A DNA stretch of 64,000 bases from Prochlorococcus sp. AG-402-K04 (GCA_003216895.1 QCID01000006.1:20578-84577); one strand, 5' to 3'. Positions 34,396 through 43,462 are shown, numbered from the stretch's first letter. Notes: generated by a model not told the origin, from the sequence alone. A program made the numbers and translations.

Positions 34396-34858
34396 TCTGA
34401 TATATAATTTTTTTAAACCATAGATAATAAGTAATTTCGAATAAATCATTATATATATTGAATAATACATAATATAAAAAGAATTAATTCGGATTATAAA
34501 CTAAATAGTAAAATCATAATATGCATATAGTCCATACTCAAAAAATTTCTTAAAACAAAAATTTTTCTTAGAATTTAATCAATATTCAATATTTTGGATA
34601 GGCAAAAAATAACTTAATAGTAAATTATAAAATATTTAATAAATTTTTTCCATTTAAGATTATTATTTATTGATATCTTATATTAAAAATGATAAATAAT
34701 ATTCTAATTTGTTTATTATTAGTTTATATTATTTAATTAATTTTACATATTAAAAGTAATTTATACTACTTGCCAAAGAAATATGAAATTGACTTATTTG
34801 TAATACTGATGTACTATAGAGAGGTGCTACGAGCTTATCGAAGAATCTCAATTTTCTT
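34396..34858. other. Extremely AT-rich gene-free stretch
   Basis: 463 bases made up almost wholly of A and T with stops in all frames. I see no RNA gene. It may mark a boundary or decayed DNA. Confidence 0.4.
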
Positions 34859-34901
34859 ATGCCCACCCTAACAAAATCATTTAATTTACAAAGTATGGTA
34901 A

Positions 34902-35162
34902 ATGAAGCGGCAAACAGAGGCAGGGGGTTCTTTCGCATACTTAATCAACAAATCAATGGCGTATCTAATGGAATCCTCAAGTACTTCAAGCTGGAAATCA
35001 ACAACGAGTCTAAAGCTTTCAAGCGAACCAGGAATAGGCAGAGAAGCTCTCATAACAAGCTCCACAAGAGAGTTAGTTGAATTGTATTGGACAAATCGAA
35101 AGCGGTTTTCAGGTGCTTACATAGGATTCCCATCCAAAACAAGTAGGGACCAGGAAAAATAA
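34902..35162 (+). CDS. Unknown protein (86 aa), frame uncertain
   Basis: MKRQTEAGGSFAYLINKSMA... is rich in serine and threonine and has no membrane helix. A second frame on the same strand (34859-35080, MPTLTKSFNLQSMVNEAANRGR) overlaps it. The N-terminus of that frame and the body of this one together would make a more natural protein if there were a one-base shift near the GGCAGGGGG run at about 34919. So this is either the real gene or a frameshifted one. Confidence 0.4.
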   Translation: MKRQTEAGGSFAYLINKSMAYLMESSSTSSWKSTTSLKLSSEPGIGREALITSSTRELVELYWTNRKRFSGAYIGFPSKTSRDQEK

Positions 35163-35256
35163 AGACTTAACTTGAAATTTCTTTTTGTATTTTTCCTCTT
35201 AACTAGAGAATAAATTTTTCAGCCTATTTAAATAAAAATAAAATAATAAATTATGG

Positions 35257-35475
35257 TTATTCTTTATCATTAATTACTTGATATGAATTCGGAGCAAGTA
35301 TTAAAAATAATATCCACCAAACAAAAACAAAAACGCCTATAACTGAAGAGAAAATTATGTTATTAAATAGTTTCCAGCTAAAAATAAGAACTAAAACTCC
35401 AAAGCTAATAATTGACCAAGGTTGACACCAGTAAGGCTTTGAATCCCAAAAACTTTTTTTTGAATTTGTATCCAT
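35257..35475 (-). CDS. DUF6737-like small membrane protein
   Basis: 72 residues from ATG 35475 (MDTNSKKSFWDSKPYWCQPWSI). The WxxKPxWCQPWSI motif and two following membrane helices match a small cyanobacterial family known as DUF6737, function unknown. An upstream start (35508) would add 11 residues before the conserved N-terminus. Confidence 0.8.
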   Translation of the reverse strand: MDTNSKKSFWDSKPYWCQPWSIISFGVLVLIFSWKLFNNIIFSSVIGVFVFVWWILFLILAPNSYQVINDKE

Positions 35476-35519
35476 TAAAGAAACTTGAGAAATGATTAAA
35501 GCTATCAAATCCTAACCTC

Positions 35520-35879
35520 TCACTCAGGCTTATCTTCTTCAATAGGTTGATCCTCTTCAACAGGCTTTTCTTCTTCGACAGGCTTTTCTTCTTCGATAGG
35601 CTTTTCTTCTTCAACAGGCTTTTCTTCTTCGACAGGCTTTTCTTCTTCGATAGGTTTAATTTCAACTATGTTGTCACTTGACTCAGAGGTCTCACTATTA
35701 GTAAAAATTTGAGAAACTTCCTCAACTGAATCAGAATCAGAATTCTTAAGTAAAAACTTCAAAACATATCCAAGAGAGACAAACAAAGCTATTGGGAGGA
35801 CAAGTCCTAAAAGCAATTTGTAGAGAATTATTCCTATTCCAAGGACAGCAATAGAAATAAGAATGTTCTTCCTGTTCAT
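35520..35879 (-). CDS. Membrane-anchored protein with EEEKPV tandem repeats
   Basis: 119 residues: two N-terminal membrane helices (about 7-24 and 27-46), an acidic serine-rich linker, then seven 6-residue units of the type KPVEEE/KPIEEE at 74-117. The repeat is encoded by an 18-base tandem unit (35523-35658). The tail would be an extended, negatively charged rod in the cytoplasm or periplasm. Another frame across the same DNA gives KKKSLS repeats, which is an artefact of the tandem DNA. Confidence 0.75.
   Translation of the reverse strand: MNRKNILISIAVLGIGIILYKLLLGLVLPIALFVSLGYVLKFLLKNSDSDSVEEVSQIFTNSETSESSDNIVEIKPIEEEKPVEEEKPVEEEKPIEEEKPVEEEKPVEEDQPIEEDKPE
35523..35658 (-). repeat. 18-base tandem repeat (about seven units)
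   Basis: Units of the type GGCTTTTCTTCTTCGACA on the plus strand, differing mostly at the valine/isoleucine codon. Entirely inside the acidic-repeat gene; such arrays expand and contract by slippage. Confidence 0.85.
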
Positions 35880-35994
35880 ATGAGCAAAATGAATAGATTC
35901 TAAATCTAAGCTATTTCAAAGTTATTTAGATGGCATAGCTTCAACACGATGTCTAATTAAATAATCTAAATTGTAATTATTAACGTTAAAGTCA

Positions 35995-36420
35995 ATGCTC
36001 ATCAAAGAGAAAGAATTAAAAAAATTCTTTAATTTATCTTATGGAGAGAAAGCTCCATCAAGGGAAGAATGGGAATCTTTGTACAATCAAAACGTTAAAT
36101 TCATAGACCCTACTCAAGAAAAAATTGGAATTGATTCATATATCAAAGCTCAAGATGGATTAATCAAAAGATGTGATGATATTTATTTAGAATCAAATTC
36201 AATTGCTATTAATAAGAATATTGCTTTTGTTGAATGGAGAATGGGTTTAAAAATAAAAGGTATCGAATTTATATATGATGGGACAACCCGATTAATATTT
36301 GATGAAGAAGGAAAGGTGAAAGAACATAGAGACTATTTTGATTTTTGTTCAGGAACTTTTGGTAATATTCCAGTTATAGGAGCATTTTTCAGATGGTTAT
36401 ACTCAAGATTTGTTGACTAA
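35995..36420 (+). CDS. SnoaL/NTF2-like fold protein
   Basis: 141 residues. The order of a long N-terminal helix region (MLIKEKELKKFFNLSYGEKAPSREEWESLY), then NVKFIDPTQEKIGIDSYIKAQ, AFVEWRMGLKIKG and GTTRLIFDEEGKVKEHRDYFDF is typical of the SnoaL-like/NTF2 superfamily, in which the last strand often carries the HRDYFD pattern. Such proteins are isomerases or binding proteins; substrate unknown. Confidence 0.8.
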   Translation: MLIKEKELKKFFNLSYGEKAPSREEWESLYNQNVKFIDPTQEKIGIDSYIKAQDGLIKRCDDIYLESNSIAINKNIAFVEWRMGLKIKGIEFIYDGTTRLIFDEEGKVKEHRDYFDFCSGTFGNIPVIGAFFRWLYSRFVD

Positions 36421-36705
36421 TATATTTTATAATTTTTAAAATTTTATAGAGAAATTTCAAATCATTTAACTACCTTTGATTATCTATAAAAAGAGGTTTA
36501 TTTATTCGCTAAAAATAAGTTAAGAATTTAGATTTTTTTAATTTCATTTAAGAATTTTTAAGACCAAAAAAGAACTAGTAAATTCACCTAATCGCAACAC
36601 AATAAAATAATATTTGATTTTTTTCCAATTTCTAGTTATTTATTTGGTTTAATACGTAATTAAAATATTTATTAGCTATAACATAAGAGGTGCTGGAGGA
36701 ATCAA

Positions 36706-37059
36706 ATGGGAACATTAGTTGAATTAATCAAGGAAACCTATGACCATGAAGCATGCTTAGAGATTGCGAGTAGTGGTTGTTCCGATGGTGCATGTACAAG
36801 ACATAACTATCAAGCTGACACTCTCTTGCTCTACATGAGTTACTCAGATGAGATCATCCAATACACTTCAGAGAGACTTGGATTCTCTTTTCTTTCTAAT
36901 CTTGCAAGAGATTTAGGATCACCACTAAAAGACAATAAAGATCAAGATAGCTCATGGAAAGAAGTAGTATCGGCTTGTCCAAATAAGGATGACTATAAAC
37001 ATGCTCTTGTATGGAAATTCATAGAATTAGTCGCCAAAGAGAAAAGTTTGGAAAACTAA
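36706..37059 (+). CDS. Unknown soluble protein (117 aa)
   Basis: MGTLVELIKETYDHEACLEIASSGCSDGACTRHNYQ... has a CSDGAC cluster that might bind a metal or form a disulfide; the rest is helical. A strong ribosome-binding site (GGAGG at 36694-36698) precedes the ATG. No family recognised. It is preceded by 285 bases of AT-rich spacer. Confidence 0.65.
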   Translation: MGTLVELIKETYDHEACLEIASSGCSDGACTRHNYQADTLLLYMSYSDEIIQYTSERLGFSFLSNLARDLGSPLKDNKDQDSSWKEVVSACPNKDDYKHALVWKFIELVAKEKSLEN

Positions 37060-37129
37060 TAATTCAATATGAAAATTAATTGGGAATAAATTCTTTAGTA
37101 CTTCAGTCTTTATCCTAAAGATGATTTGA

Positions 37130-37297
37130 TTAAAAAAAAAGATCAAATACTGAACTTATCCAACGAGGTTGAAAAATAAAATAAATTACACCAAAGAATA
37201 ATATTGAACCTATTATTCCATAAATCTGAACCTCTAGTTCTTCCCAAATCTCTTCAATCCAAATAAGCAAAGATTTATTTTCACCTTTTCTTTCCAT
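37130..37297 (-). CDS. Small single-pass membrane protein (55 aa)
   Basis: ATG 37295-37297 on the minus strand opens MERKGENKSLLIWIEEIWEE, followed by the hydrophobic YGIIGSILFFGVIYFIF and a short C-terminus ending FDLFF at TAA 37130-37132. The shape (charged amphipathic N-terminus, one helix) is that of a small thylakoid or plasma-membrane subunit. No name can be given. Confidence 0.6.
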   Translation of the reverse strand: MERKGENKSLLIWIEEIWEELEVQIYGIIGSILFFGVIYFIFQPRWISSVFDLFF

Positions 37298-37480
37298 GGA
37301 AATATAGATTTATAAAAAGTACTATAAACGAATAATAACAAGTTTGAAATGATATTTATAAAAACACCTTAGATTTATCGACATTTATATTCGATAGATA
37401 AATTGAATATAAAATTATGGTCAAAAAGACTCGTCAGGTAAGATTTTTAATTAAATTATTTAAATAATTTCCAAAAAAAA

Positions 37481-37681
37481 TTGAAGAAAAACCCTTCTAT
37501 TGAAGAAATAATTTCAGTCACACTGAGCTGTACATTAATTAGAATGACTGAAATAAACAGAAGAGATAGATCCGTTCTTTATCAAGAATTTAAAGAATGG
37601 ATTGAAAATTCTGGAAAAAATGAAGAGCAACAAGAAATTTTATGCTTGAGGTACTTAAAAAATGATAAGACGATTAATTAG
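37481..37681 (+). CDS. Small protein (66 aa), paralogue of the one at 34.2 kb
   Basis: TTG start; MKKNPSIEEIISVTLSCTLI...EFKEWIENSGKNEEQQEIL. Same length and the same EFKEWI...EQQEIL block as 34201-34395. The TTG start is the only one that keeps the N-terminal helix; no clear ribosome-binding site. Function unknown. Confidence 0.5.
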   Translation: MKKNPSIEEIISVTLSCTLIRMTEINRRDRSVLYQEFKEWIENSGKNEEQQEILCLRYLKNDKTIN

Positions 37682-37778
37682 ATTAACTTATAATTATTAT
37701 CTGATTTTCTTGAAAAAAAAGAATTTTGAAAACCTCATTAATATACGAAAAACGCTAAGATAAAGTAAATCTAAAGAA

Positions 37779-38054
37779 ATGTTCACTTCTTTATTTTCTC
37801 TGCTTTTCTCAACTTTACTCTGGGTTCAAGTGCCTCAGTGGAGTGATAATTGGTCAAAATGTGCTGTGGATGTACCCGACACTGCTTGTCATTGGTACAT
37901 AGTTTCTCCCGACAATACTTTCGGTAAAGGATTCGATTGGGCTACAGCGCCTTGGTTTAATGCAAACGGTTTGAATGATGTTGCAAAAATTTCATCTGAA
38001 ACAGTTGTAGAAAAACTGCAAGAAAAAGAAATTGATAGAAAATTAATATCTTGA
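37779..38054 (+). CDS. Small exported protein with two cysteines
   Basis: 91 residues; hydrophobic N-terminus (MFTSLFSLLFSTLLWVQVPQ), then a tryptophan-rich part with cysteines in NWSKCAVDVPDTACHWY, able to form a disulfide. No family recognised. It ends 54 bases before the convergent peroxiredoxin gene. Confidence 0.65.
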   Translation: MFTSLFSLLFSTLLWVQVPQWSDNWSKCAVDVPDTACHWYIVSPDNTFGKGFDWATAPWFNANGLNDVAKISSETVVEKLQEKEIDRKLIS

Positions 38055-38108
38055 GTATTTACAAGGCAACTACTTAAAAAAACGAAATTAATTTTCAATC
38101 ACAAATAA

Positions 38109-38564
38109 TTAATTTCTAATTTCACCTAATACTCTAAGCGCTTCATTTACGTGAGCAGGCCCATTTAAAAGGTCATTAAAAATATGCCTAATAATACCTT
38201 TTGAATCAACAATATAAGTTACACGGCCATCAAGCAATCCAAGAACTTTAGGGACACCAAAAGCTTTTCTCAAAGAATTATCCGTATCACACAATAGAGG
38301 AAACGGTAGTTTATTTTTGTCTGCAAAAGATCTATGGCTTGCTTCATCGTCACCACTTACCCCCCAAACTTCTGCACCAAATAGTTTAAAAAGATCGTAT
38401 TTATCTCTAAATCCGCAATTTTCTGCTGTACAACCTGGGGTATCATCTTTTGGATAAAAAAATAAAACTAAGGGCCTACCTTTAGCTTGCTTATTAGTCC
38501 TAGAAACTCCTAGTTGATCAGAGAGAGAGAAATCAGGTATTTGATCACCTAACTTTAGAGGCAT
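38109..38564 (-). CDS. bcp: Peroxiredoxin Q (BCP family)
   Basis: 151 residues with the peroxiredoxin active site DTPGCTAENCGFRDKY (peroxidatic and resolving cysteine five residues apart), GVSGDDEASHRSF and FPLLCDTD. It reduces hydroperoxides using a thioredoxin-type donor. Length is normal. Confidence 0.95.
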   Translation of the reverse strand: MPLKLGDQIPDFSLSDQLGVSRTNKQAKGRPLVLFFYPKDDTPGCTAENCGFRDKYDLFKLFGAEVWGVSGDDEASHRSFADKNKLPFPLLCDTDNSLRKAFGVPKVLGLLDGRVTYIVDSKGIIRHIFNDLLNGPAHVNEALRVLGEIRN

Positions 38565-38762
38565 TTTTATCCTATAATTACACTAATTTATTATATAAAA
38601 AATTAAGGCATGTTGGAGGTAAAAAGAGTTAATAACATAGTATTGACTATTTAATTTATAAATCAGCTGCTAGCAACTGTGATTTATAAATTATAGATTT
38701 ATTAAGCTAAAATAATAAGTTTTTCAAATTTTAGTATAATGTTAATAATTTAATAAAATACA

Positions 38763-41102
38763 TTGAGTGGTTTCGGTATAAAGAAAAAAGAGAATAAAAG
38801 CTCTTCCAAAAAACTTCAAAAGCTTTCAGAAAAGGATCTGAAAGCAAAATCAATCAATAATCATATTCAAGGTAATTTAGATGAAGCAGAAAAAGGTTAT
38901 ATAGCCTTTTTAAAAAATGGTTATTCTGATGCTGATGTAATTTCAAATTATGCACTAATATGTGAAGAAAAAGAAGAACATAATAAAGCGATAAAACTAT
39001 ATGAAAAATGTTCAAAAATTTTTCCAGAGCATATTTATTCGAAATTAAATTTATCTTTTTTATATTATAAATTACATAACCTAGAAAAAGCGGAAAAAAT
39101 TGTTAATGAAGCCATTAGATTAAAACCAAGTCTACCTAATGGATATTGTATTAAAGGGTTAATTTTAAAAAATTTAAATAAATATAATGAGTCAAAATTA
39201 TCACTTCAAAAAGCAATCGAAATAGATAAGAATTATTTTGATGCGTATATCAATCTAGGATTATTATATAAAGATTTTACTAAATATAATGAAGCAGAAG
39301 AATATTATTTAAAAGCTTTAGAAATAAATAATAAATCTGCTATCGCTCATTTGAATCTAGGTGCATGCTATAAGGAAAAACAAGAGATAGAAAAGGCAAT
39401 ATTACATACAGAGATGGCAATAGATCTAGATAATAAATTAGAAAACTGTTATTTAAATCTAGCTACATTATATAACCAAATAGGTGATTATAAAAAATCA
39501 CTCATTATTATAAAAAAAGAACTTTTGTTTAATAATAATAGTGGATTAAGTTATCAACTCATATGTGAATTAATTAAAAAGGGAGAATTATTAGATGGAT
39601 CACAGAAAGACAATAGAGAATTACTTAAACATATATTAAATAGAAAAGATATTTCTCATAGAGAACTATTTGGGAATATAAATAGCTTGATCTCCAAAGA
39701 AATATTAGAAAAATTATCTATTATAGAATCCGAATTGTATGAAAATAATGAATTTAATATTATTATTAAAGATAAGGAATTAGTAAAAGCACTTTCACTA
39801 ATGATATTTAGCTCTCCATTATGGGAAAAGGTTTTAAGAAATATACGCAAAAATATCCTTATAAACTATTCAGAACAAGAGAAGATAAGTAATAGTATTT
39901 TTAACTTTGTGATAGGTCTTGGGTCACAATGTTTCTTAAATGAGTATGTCTATTACATATCTACAGAAGAAAAGAATAAACTAAAAGAACTCAAGAAAAC
40001 AATCAAAAATAATAAAAATCAAGACTATAAATTAGCAATTATCTCCTGCTACCAATCACTATCCTCAATAAATAATAAAATAGTTGATTTGAATACTTAT
40101 TCATCAAATAATAAAGAATTTAATGATCTACTTAATTTACAATTTAAAGAGCTAAATGATGAAACAAAAATTTCCATAGGAATTAAAAAGATAGGAAATA
40201 TAAAAGATTCTATATCTAAGGAAGTGAAAAATCAGTATGAATTAAACCCATATCCTAGATGGAGATATAATTCATATGCAAAAGATAACAAATTAAACTT
40301 TTTATCAGTTATTAATTCTGAAATTTATCCGAATACAATAAAGTCTAATTCAGCTCAATTAGATAATAAAAAAATAAATATACTGATAGCTGGTTGTGGA
40401 ACGGGGATTCAAATACTTGAAGCATCTCGATATAGTAATTCTAAAATAACAGCAATCGATTTAAGTAATTCAAGTATCTCATATGCAAAGAGAAAAGTTG
40501 ATGAATATGGATTGAAAAATGTCAATTTTATAGAAATGGATTTACTTGAATTGACATCACTAAATCAAAGATTTGATTTAATAGAATGTTCAGGTGTTCT
40601 TCACCATATGAATGATCCTACTAAAGGGTTATCAAATCTATTTAATGTATTAGAAACAAAAGGTTTTTTAAAGTTAGGTTTTTACAGCAAGTATGCACGA
40701 AAAGAAATACTAAAAGCGAGATATCTAATCAAAGAAAAAGGTATTAAACCAGATGTCGATGGAATAAGAAGCTTCCGAAATGACGTTCTTAATGGAGAGA
40801 TAAAACAGTTAAATCAAATAACTAATTGGTCAGATTTCTACTCAACCTCAATGTGTAGAGATCTTTGCTTTCATAGTCACGAAAACTGTTACTCGTTAAT
40901 TGAAATTAAAAATATGCTAAAAGTATCTAATCTTGAATTCCTAGGTTTTACTCTTTCAAAAGAGATAAAAGACAAATATCAAATAGATAATAAAGATATA
41001 TACTCATTAAAAGATTTAGAATTATGGGATAAATTTGAAAAATCAAATCCTAATTCTTTTAGAGAAATGTATCAATTCTGGGTTAGGAAATCAATTAAAT
41101 AG
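38763..41102 (+). CDS. TPR protein fused to a SAM-dependent methyltransferase
   Basis: 779 residues. Residues ~30-250 form about six tetratricopeptide units (e.g. DAYINLGLLYKDFTKYNEAEEYYLKALEI). After a helical linker there is a class I methyltransferase domain at ~535-640: motif I ILIAGCGTGIQILEA, acidic ITAIDLSNSSISYAKRKV and LIECSGVLHHMNDP. The substrate is unknown; similar TPR-methyltransferases in picocyanobacteria are thought to act on surface glycans or proteins, which is an inference. The TTG start fits the conserved MSGFGIKKKEN opening. Confidence 0.85.
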   Translation: MSGFGIKKKENKSSSKKLQKLSEKDLKAKSINNHIQGNLDEAEKGYIAFLKNGYSDADVISNYALICEEKEEHNKAIKLYEKCSKIFPEHIYSKLNLSFLYYKLHNLEKAEKIVNEAIRLKPSLPNGYCIKGLILKNLNKYNESKLSLQKAIEIDKNYFDAYINLGLLYKDFTKYNEAEEYYLKALEINNKSAIAHLNLGACYKEKQEIEKAILHTEMAIDLDNKLENCYLNLATLYNQIGDYKKSLIIIKKELLFNNNSGLSYQLICELIKKGELLDGSQKDNRELLKHILNRKDISHRELFGNINSLISKEILEKLSIIESELYENNEFNIIIKDKELVKALSLMIFSSPLWEKVLRNIRKNILINYSEQEKISNSIFNFVIGLGSQCFLNEYVYYISTEEKNKLKELKKTIKNNKNQDYKLAIISCYQSLSSINNKIVDLNTYSSNNKEFNDLLNLQFKELNDETKISIGIKKIGNIKDSISKEVKNQYELNPYPRWRYNSYAKDNKLNFLSVINSEIYPNTIKSNSAQLDNKKINILIAGCGTGIQILEASRYSNSKITAIDLSNSSISYAKRKVDEYGLKNVNFIEMDLLELTSLNQRFDLIECSGVLHHMNDPTKGLSNLFNVLETKGFLKLGFYSKYARKEILKARYLIKEKGIKPDVDGIRSFRNDVLNGEIKQLNQITNWSDFYSTSMCRDLCFHSHENCYSLIEIKNMLKVSNLEFLGFTLSKEIKDKYQIDNKDIYSLKDLELWDKFEKSNPNSFREMYQFWVRKSIK

Positions 41103-41258
41103 TTGTTCTTCCAATCCTGGAATAAACATTTTACATAGGGTGAAAATAAATAATATTGCTAGAACATTACCTAGCATTGCTATTGCGAAGCGAATTCTAA
41201 GATCCTTAGCAAATGGTAATAGGTTTTCCCAAAGTTGTAATAATGGTCCGCCTGCCAT
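41091..41258 (-). CDS. Small single-pass membrane protein (55 aa)
   Basis: ATG 41256-41258 on the minus strand: MAGGPLLQLWENLLPFAKDL, then FAIAMLGNVLAILFIFTLC and the end FIPGLEEQLFN before TGA 41091-41093. One helix with a conserved-looking amphipathic N-terminus. It overlaps the last 12 bases of the TPR-methyltransferase gene, tail to tail. I cannot name it; it has the look of a small complex subunit. Confidence 0.65.
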   Translation of the reverse strand: MAGGPLLQLWENLLPFAKDLRIRFAIAMLGNVLAILFIFTLCKMFIPGLEEQLFN

Positions 41259-41356
41259 TGGATATTAATGCTTAGTTACGTATAGCTTACATTGGGAGTA
41301 ACTTGTTGGCTACATAAAAACCGAGATTTAAAGTAAAAAGATTCTATTAATATCTT

Positions 41357-41623
41357 CTACTGTAATTTGCTTCTCATAAAAAATAGAAGTATCAACCCTA
41401 TCAATATTAGCGCTACAGGATAAAGAAATACAAATAATATATCTGTTAATTTTTCTGGTCTATTCACAATAAATAAACCTACTGTAAAAATTATTATTGG
41501 CAAAAGAATTAGTGATTTTATTAATAGGCCTTCATTCCATTTTTTAATCACATTCTCTTCATCTAATAAAGTTTCCAATTTATCCTTTAAAACTTCATCA
41601 TTAAAATCAGACTGATCACTCAT
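41357..41623 (-). CDS. Small two-helix membrane protein
   Basis: 88 residues: an acidic N-terminus (MSDQSDFNDEVLKDKLETLLDEENVI), then hydrophobic segments at about 36-53 and 62-83. No family recognised. Confidence 0.6.
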   Translation of the reverse strand: MSDQSDFNDEVLKDKLETLLDEENVIKKWNEGLLIKSLILLPIIIFTVGLFIVNRPEKLTDILFVFLYPVALILIGLILLFFMRSKLQ

Positions 41624-41709
41624 AAGATTTTGATATTACTAATGCAAGATGGAACTATATAATAATTTATTATATAGTTCTGATCTATATCTATTTTGAT
41701 AAAAGAAGA

Positions 41710-41985
41710 ATGAGTCACTTTAATTATATAGATTTATTTGGTTTTTTAGCTGCTTTACTAACTACCATAGCCTTTTTACCCCAGTTATATAAGACATGGA
41801 AAACAAAATCAGCTGATGATGTTTCATTGGTTATGTTGATTCTATTCATAACAGGTCTTATTTGTTGGATTGTTTACGGTTTAAAAATCCATTCAATTCC
41901 TATTCTATTTGCTAATATCGTTACCTTTATTTTTAATTTTTCGATTTTAATTTTAAAGCTTACTTATAGAAATAATACTCAATAG
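41710..41985 (+). CDS. SemiSWEET-type membrane protein (MtN3/PQ-loop half-transporter)
   Basis: 91 residues with three membrane helices and the SemiSWEET signature LAALLTTIAFLPQLYKTWKTKSADDVSL, including the PQ motif. Bacterial SemiSWEETs dimerise to form sugar facilitators. Substrate here is not known. Length is typical. Confidence 0.9.
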   Translation: MSHFNYIDLFGFLAALLTTIAFLPQLYKTWKTKSADDVSLVMLILFITGLICWIVYGLKIHSIPILFANIVTFIFNFSILILKLTYRNNTQ

Positions 41986-42065
41986 AAAAATTCTTTTATA
42001 TATATTAAATTATTTTTCTTCAGCTCATTTAGAAGCTATAGTCAAGGGAGAATTATTTTAATTAA

Positions 42066-42227
42066 ATGTCAGGAGAAGAGCTACAACTAATTGGCAGATC
42101 TTTAGCTCTGCATCCTCCCGTAATGATAATCACACTTGGTTTATTTATGTACATTAGAGGTAAAGCGATTGCAACAAGTAACCCAACTAAAAAAGTTACA
42201 CCATTTTTTCCTTTTAGAAACGTTTAA
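42066..42227 (+). CDS. Small single-pass membrane protein (53 aa)
   Basis: ATG 42066 to TAA 42227. Begins MSGEELQLIGRSLALHPPVM, then one short helix (IITLGLFMYI) and a basic C-terminus with TKKVTPFFPFRNV. Small size and tidy spacing support a real gene, but I cannot name it. Confidence 0.55.
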   Translation: MSGEELQLIGRSLALHPPVMIITLGLFMYIRGKAIATSNPTKKVTPFFPFRNV

Positions 42228-42286
42228 AATATAATTAATTATTTTAATTATTCAAACTTTCACGGAGAAAATTATTTATTTAGCAA

Positions 42287-42808
42287 TCAACCAAAAGGAT
42301 TAGTTCCTTTAAGTGGACCTACAAATAGAAATTCCATAACAGCTCCTGTTATGGCGACTGGGAAAACCCAGATAGACATAAATCTAATACCCATAAATTT
42401 CATTCCACCTTTACCTGAAAATGCGTCTTTAGTCATTGTGTAGACGGTTTCAGTATCACTAACTGTGTATGAATTCTCTCCAGGACTAGTGTAAGGCTGG
42501 GCAAAATTCAAATTATTAATTAAATTTCTGACTTTGTTATGGAGAACTATTGGCCAAACCCATAAGAAAAATATACGACTAGCAAATGCAAAAGTATCTG
42601 ATTGAGGAATTCCTAATTGCTGATTTGCTTTATCTTTCGGGAAAGCAGCCTCGATAATCTCTGAAATCTGATTTTGATCTGTAAGGAATACCTCTTTTGT
42701 ATTAATAACGTTTGCTCGATTAACGGAAGAAACAATTTCTGTTTCAGTATTTTCTAAAACAGCCGTAGAGCTATTATTTTCAATGAGATTTGATTCTTGA
42801 CTTTCCAT
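42287..42808 (-). CDS. Membrane protein of unknown function
   Basis: 173 residues. Residues ~1-60 are acidic and soluble; then two hydrophobic segments (AFASRIFFLWVWPIVLHNKV and FMSIWVFPVAITGAVMEFLFV) separated by a soluble loop. No recognised domain. It is on the same strand as the PsbF-like gene, with a terminator between them, so it forms its own transcript. Confidence 0.65.
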   Translation of the reverse strand: MESQESNLIENNSSTAVLENTETEIVSSVNRANVINTKEVFLTDQNQISEIIEAAFPKDKANQQLGIPQSDTFAFASRIFFLWVWPIVLHNKVRNLINNLNFAQPYTSPGENSYTVSDTETVYTMTKDAFSGKGGMKFMGIRFMSIWVFPVAITGAVMEFLFVGPLKGTNPFG

Positions 42809-42918
42809 AACAAACTTTTTTCTAGCAAGATTATAAGCCTTCTTGGTTATTTTTGATTAAAGAAATATATAATTTAAAAATATTCAATAGAAATTTTAAT
42901 TATATATTTTTTCTCAAT

Positions 42919-42953
42919 AAAAAAAGGCTTACCTGATGACAAACCTTTTTTTT
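42919..42953 (-). terminator. Probable terminator after the PsbF-like gene
   Basis: AAAAAAAGG-CTT...AAA-CCTTTTTTT forms a stem with one mismatch, 20 bases after the PsbF-like stop in its direction, flanked by T-runs on both strands. Confidence 0.6.
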
Positions 42954-42972
42954 ATTATTTTTATTTTTTTAG

Positions 42973-43266
42973 TTATGCGTTTATTACACCGCGGCGAATA
43001 AATTGCATTGCAAAAATCGCACCAAGGAAAAACACTGTTGGGATACCCAATGCATTAACCGCCAAAGTTCTAACGGTGAAAACTGGATAGCCACCGGATG
43101 GTCTTCCTTTATCAGCAACAATTGCAGTATCTTCCCAAACTTGTTCGTTTTTAATAGTTGGGCCATTATCCCAGACAAATACTCCCCACCTACGCAACCA
43201 ATAATCAGCAAAGGCAAGAGTAAAAATAACTGGGGAAAGGACCAGCAATAATTTAAGTGTGTTCAT
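42973..43266 (-). CDS. PsbF-like two-helix membrane protein lacking the heme-ligand histidine
   Basis: 97 residues from ATG 43266 (112 from 43311). The C-terminal ~37 residues ([20 protein letters not shown], then [15 protein letters not shown]) closely match PsbF, the beta subunit of cytochrome b559 of photosystem II, whose consensus is YPIFTVRWLAVH...IPSVFFLGAIAAMQFI. The histidine that binds heme is asparagine here (codon 43054-43056). An extra N-terminal helix ([19 protein letters not shown]) and loop precede it. No psbE gene is adjacent. This is not the ordinary PsbF; its role is unknown. Confidence 0.75.
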   Translation of the reverse strand: MNTLKLLLVLSPVIFTLAFADYWLRRWGVFVWDNGPTIKNEQVWEDTAIVADKGRPSGGYPVFTVRTLAVNALGIPTVFFLGAIFAMQFIRRGVINA

Positions 43267-43462
43267 CCATCTAGGATATTTATGTGACAAATCCTGGCAT
43301 ATGAGAGCCAAAAAGGCTGATCAAGAACAAGACCCTAAGGATTCTGTAACAAATTAATCCAATTTCAGAAGCTTTAAAGACTCCTTTGTGCCTCTAGCTT
43401 TACTTCTGATAAAGTAGCTTTATTGCCTTATGGCAGGCCTATAAATTATTGGTTTTTTATTT

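Noticed and set aside
35405..35665. Frame coding KKKSLSKKKSL repeats
   Set aside because: Shifted reading of the 18-base tandem repeat in the real acidic-tail gene at 35520-35879.
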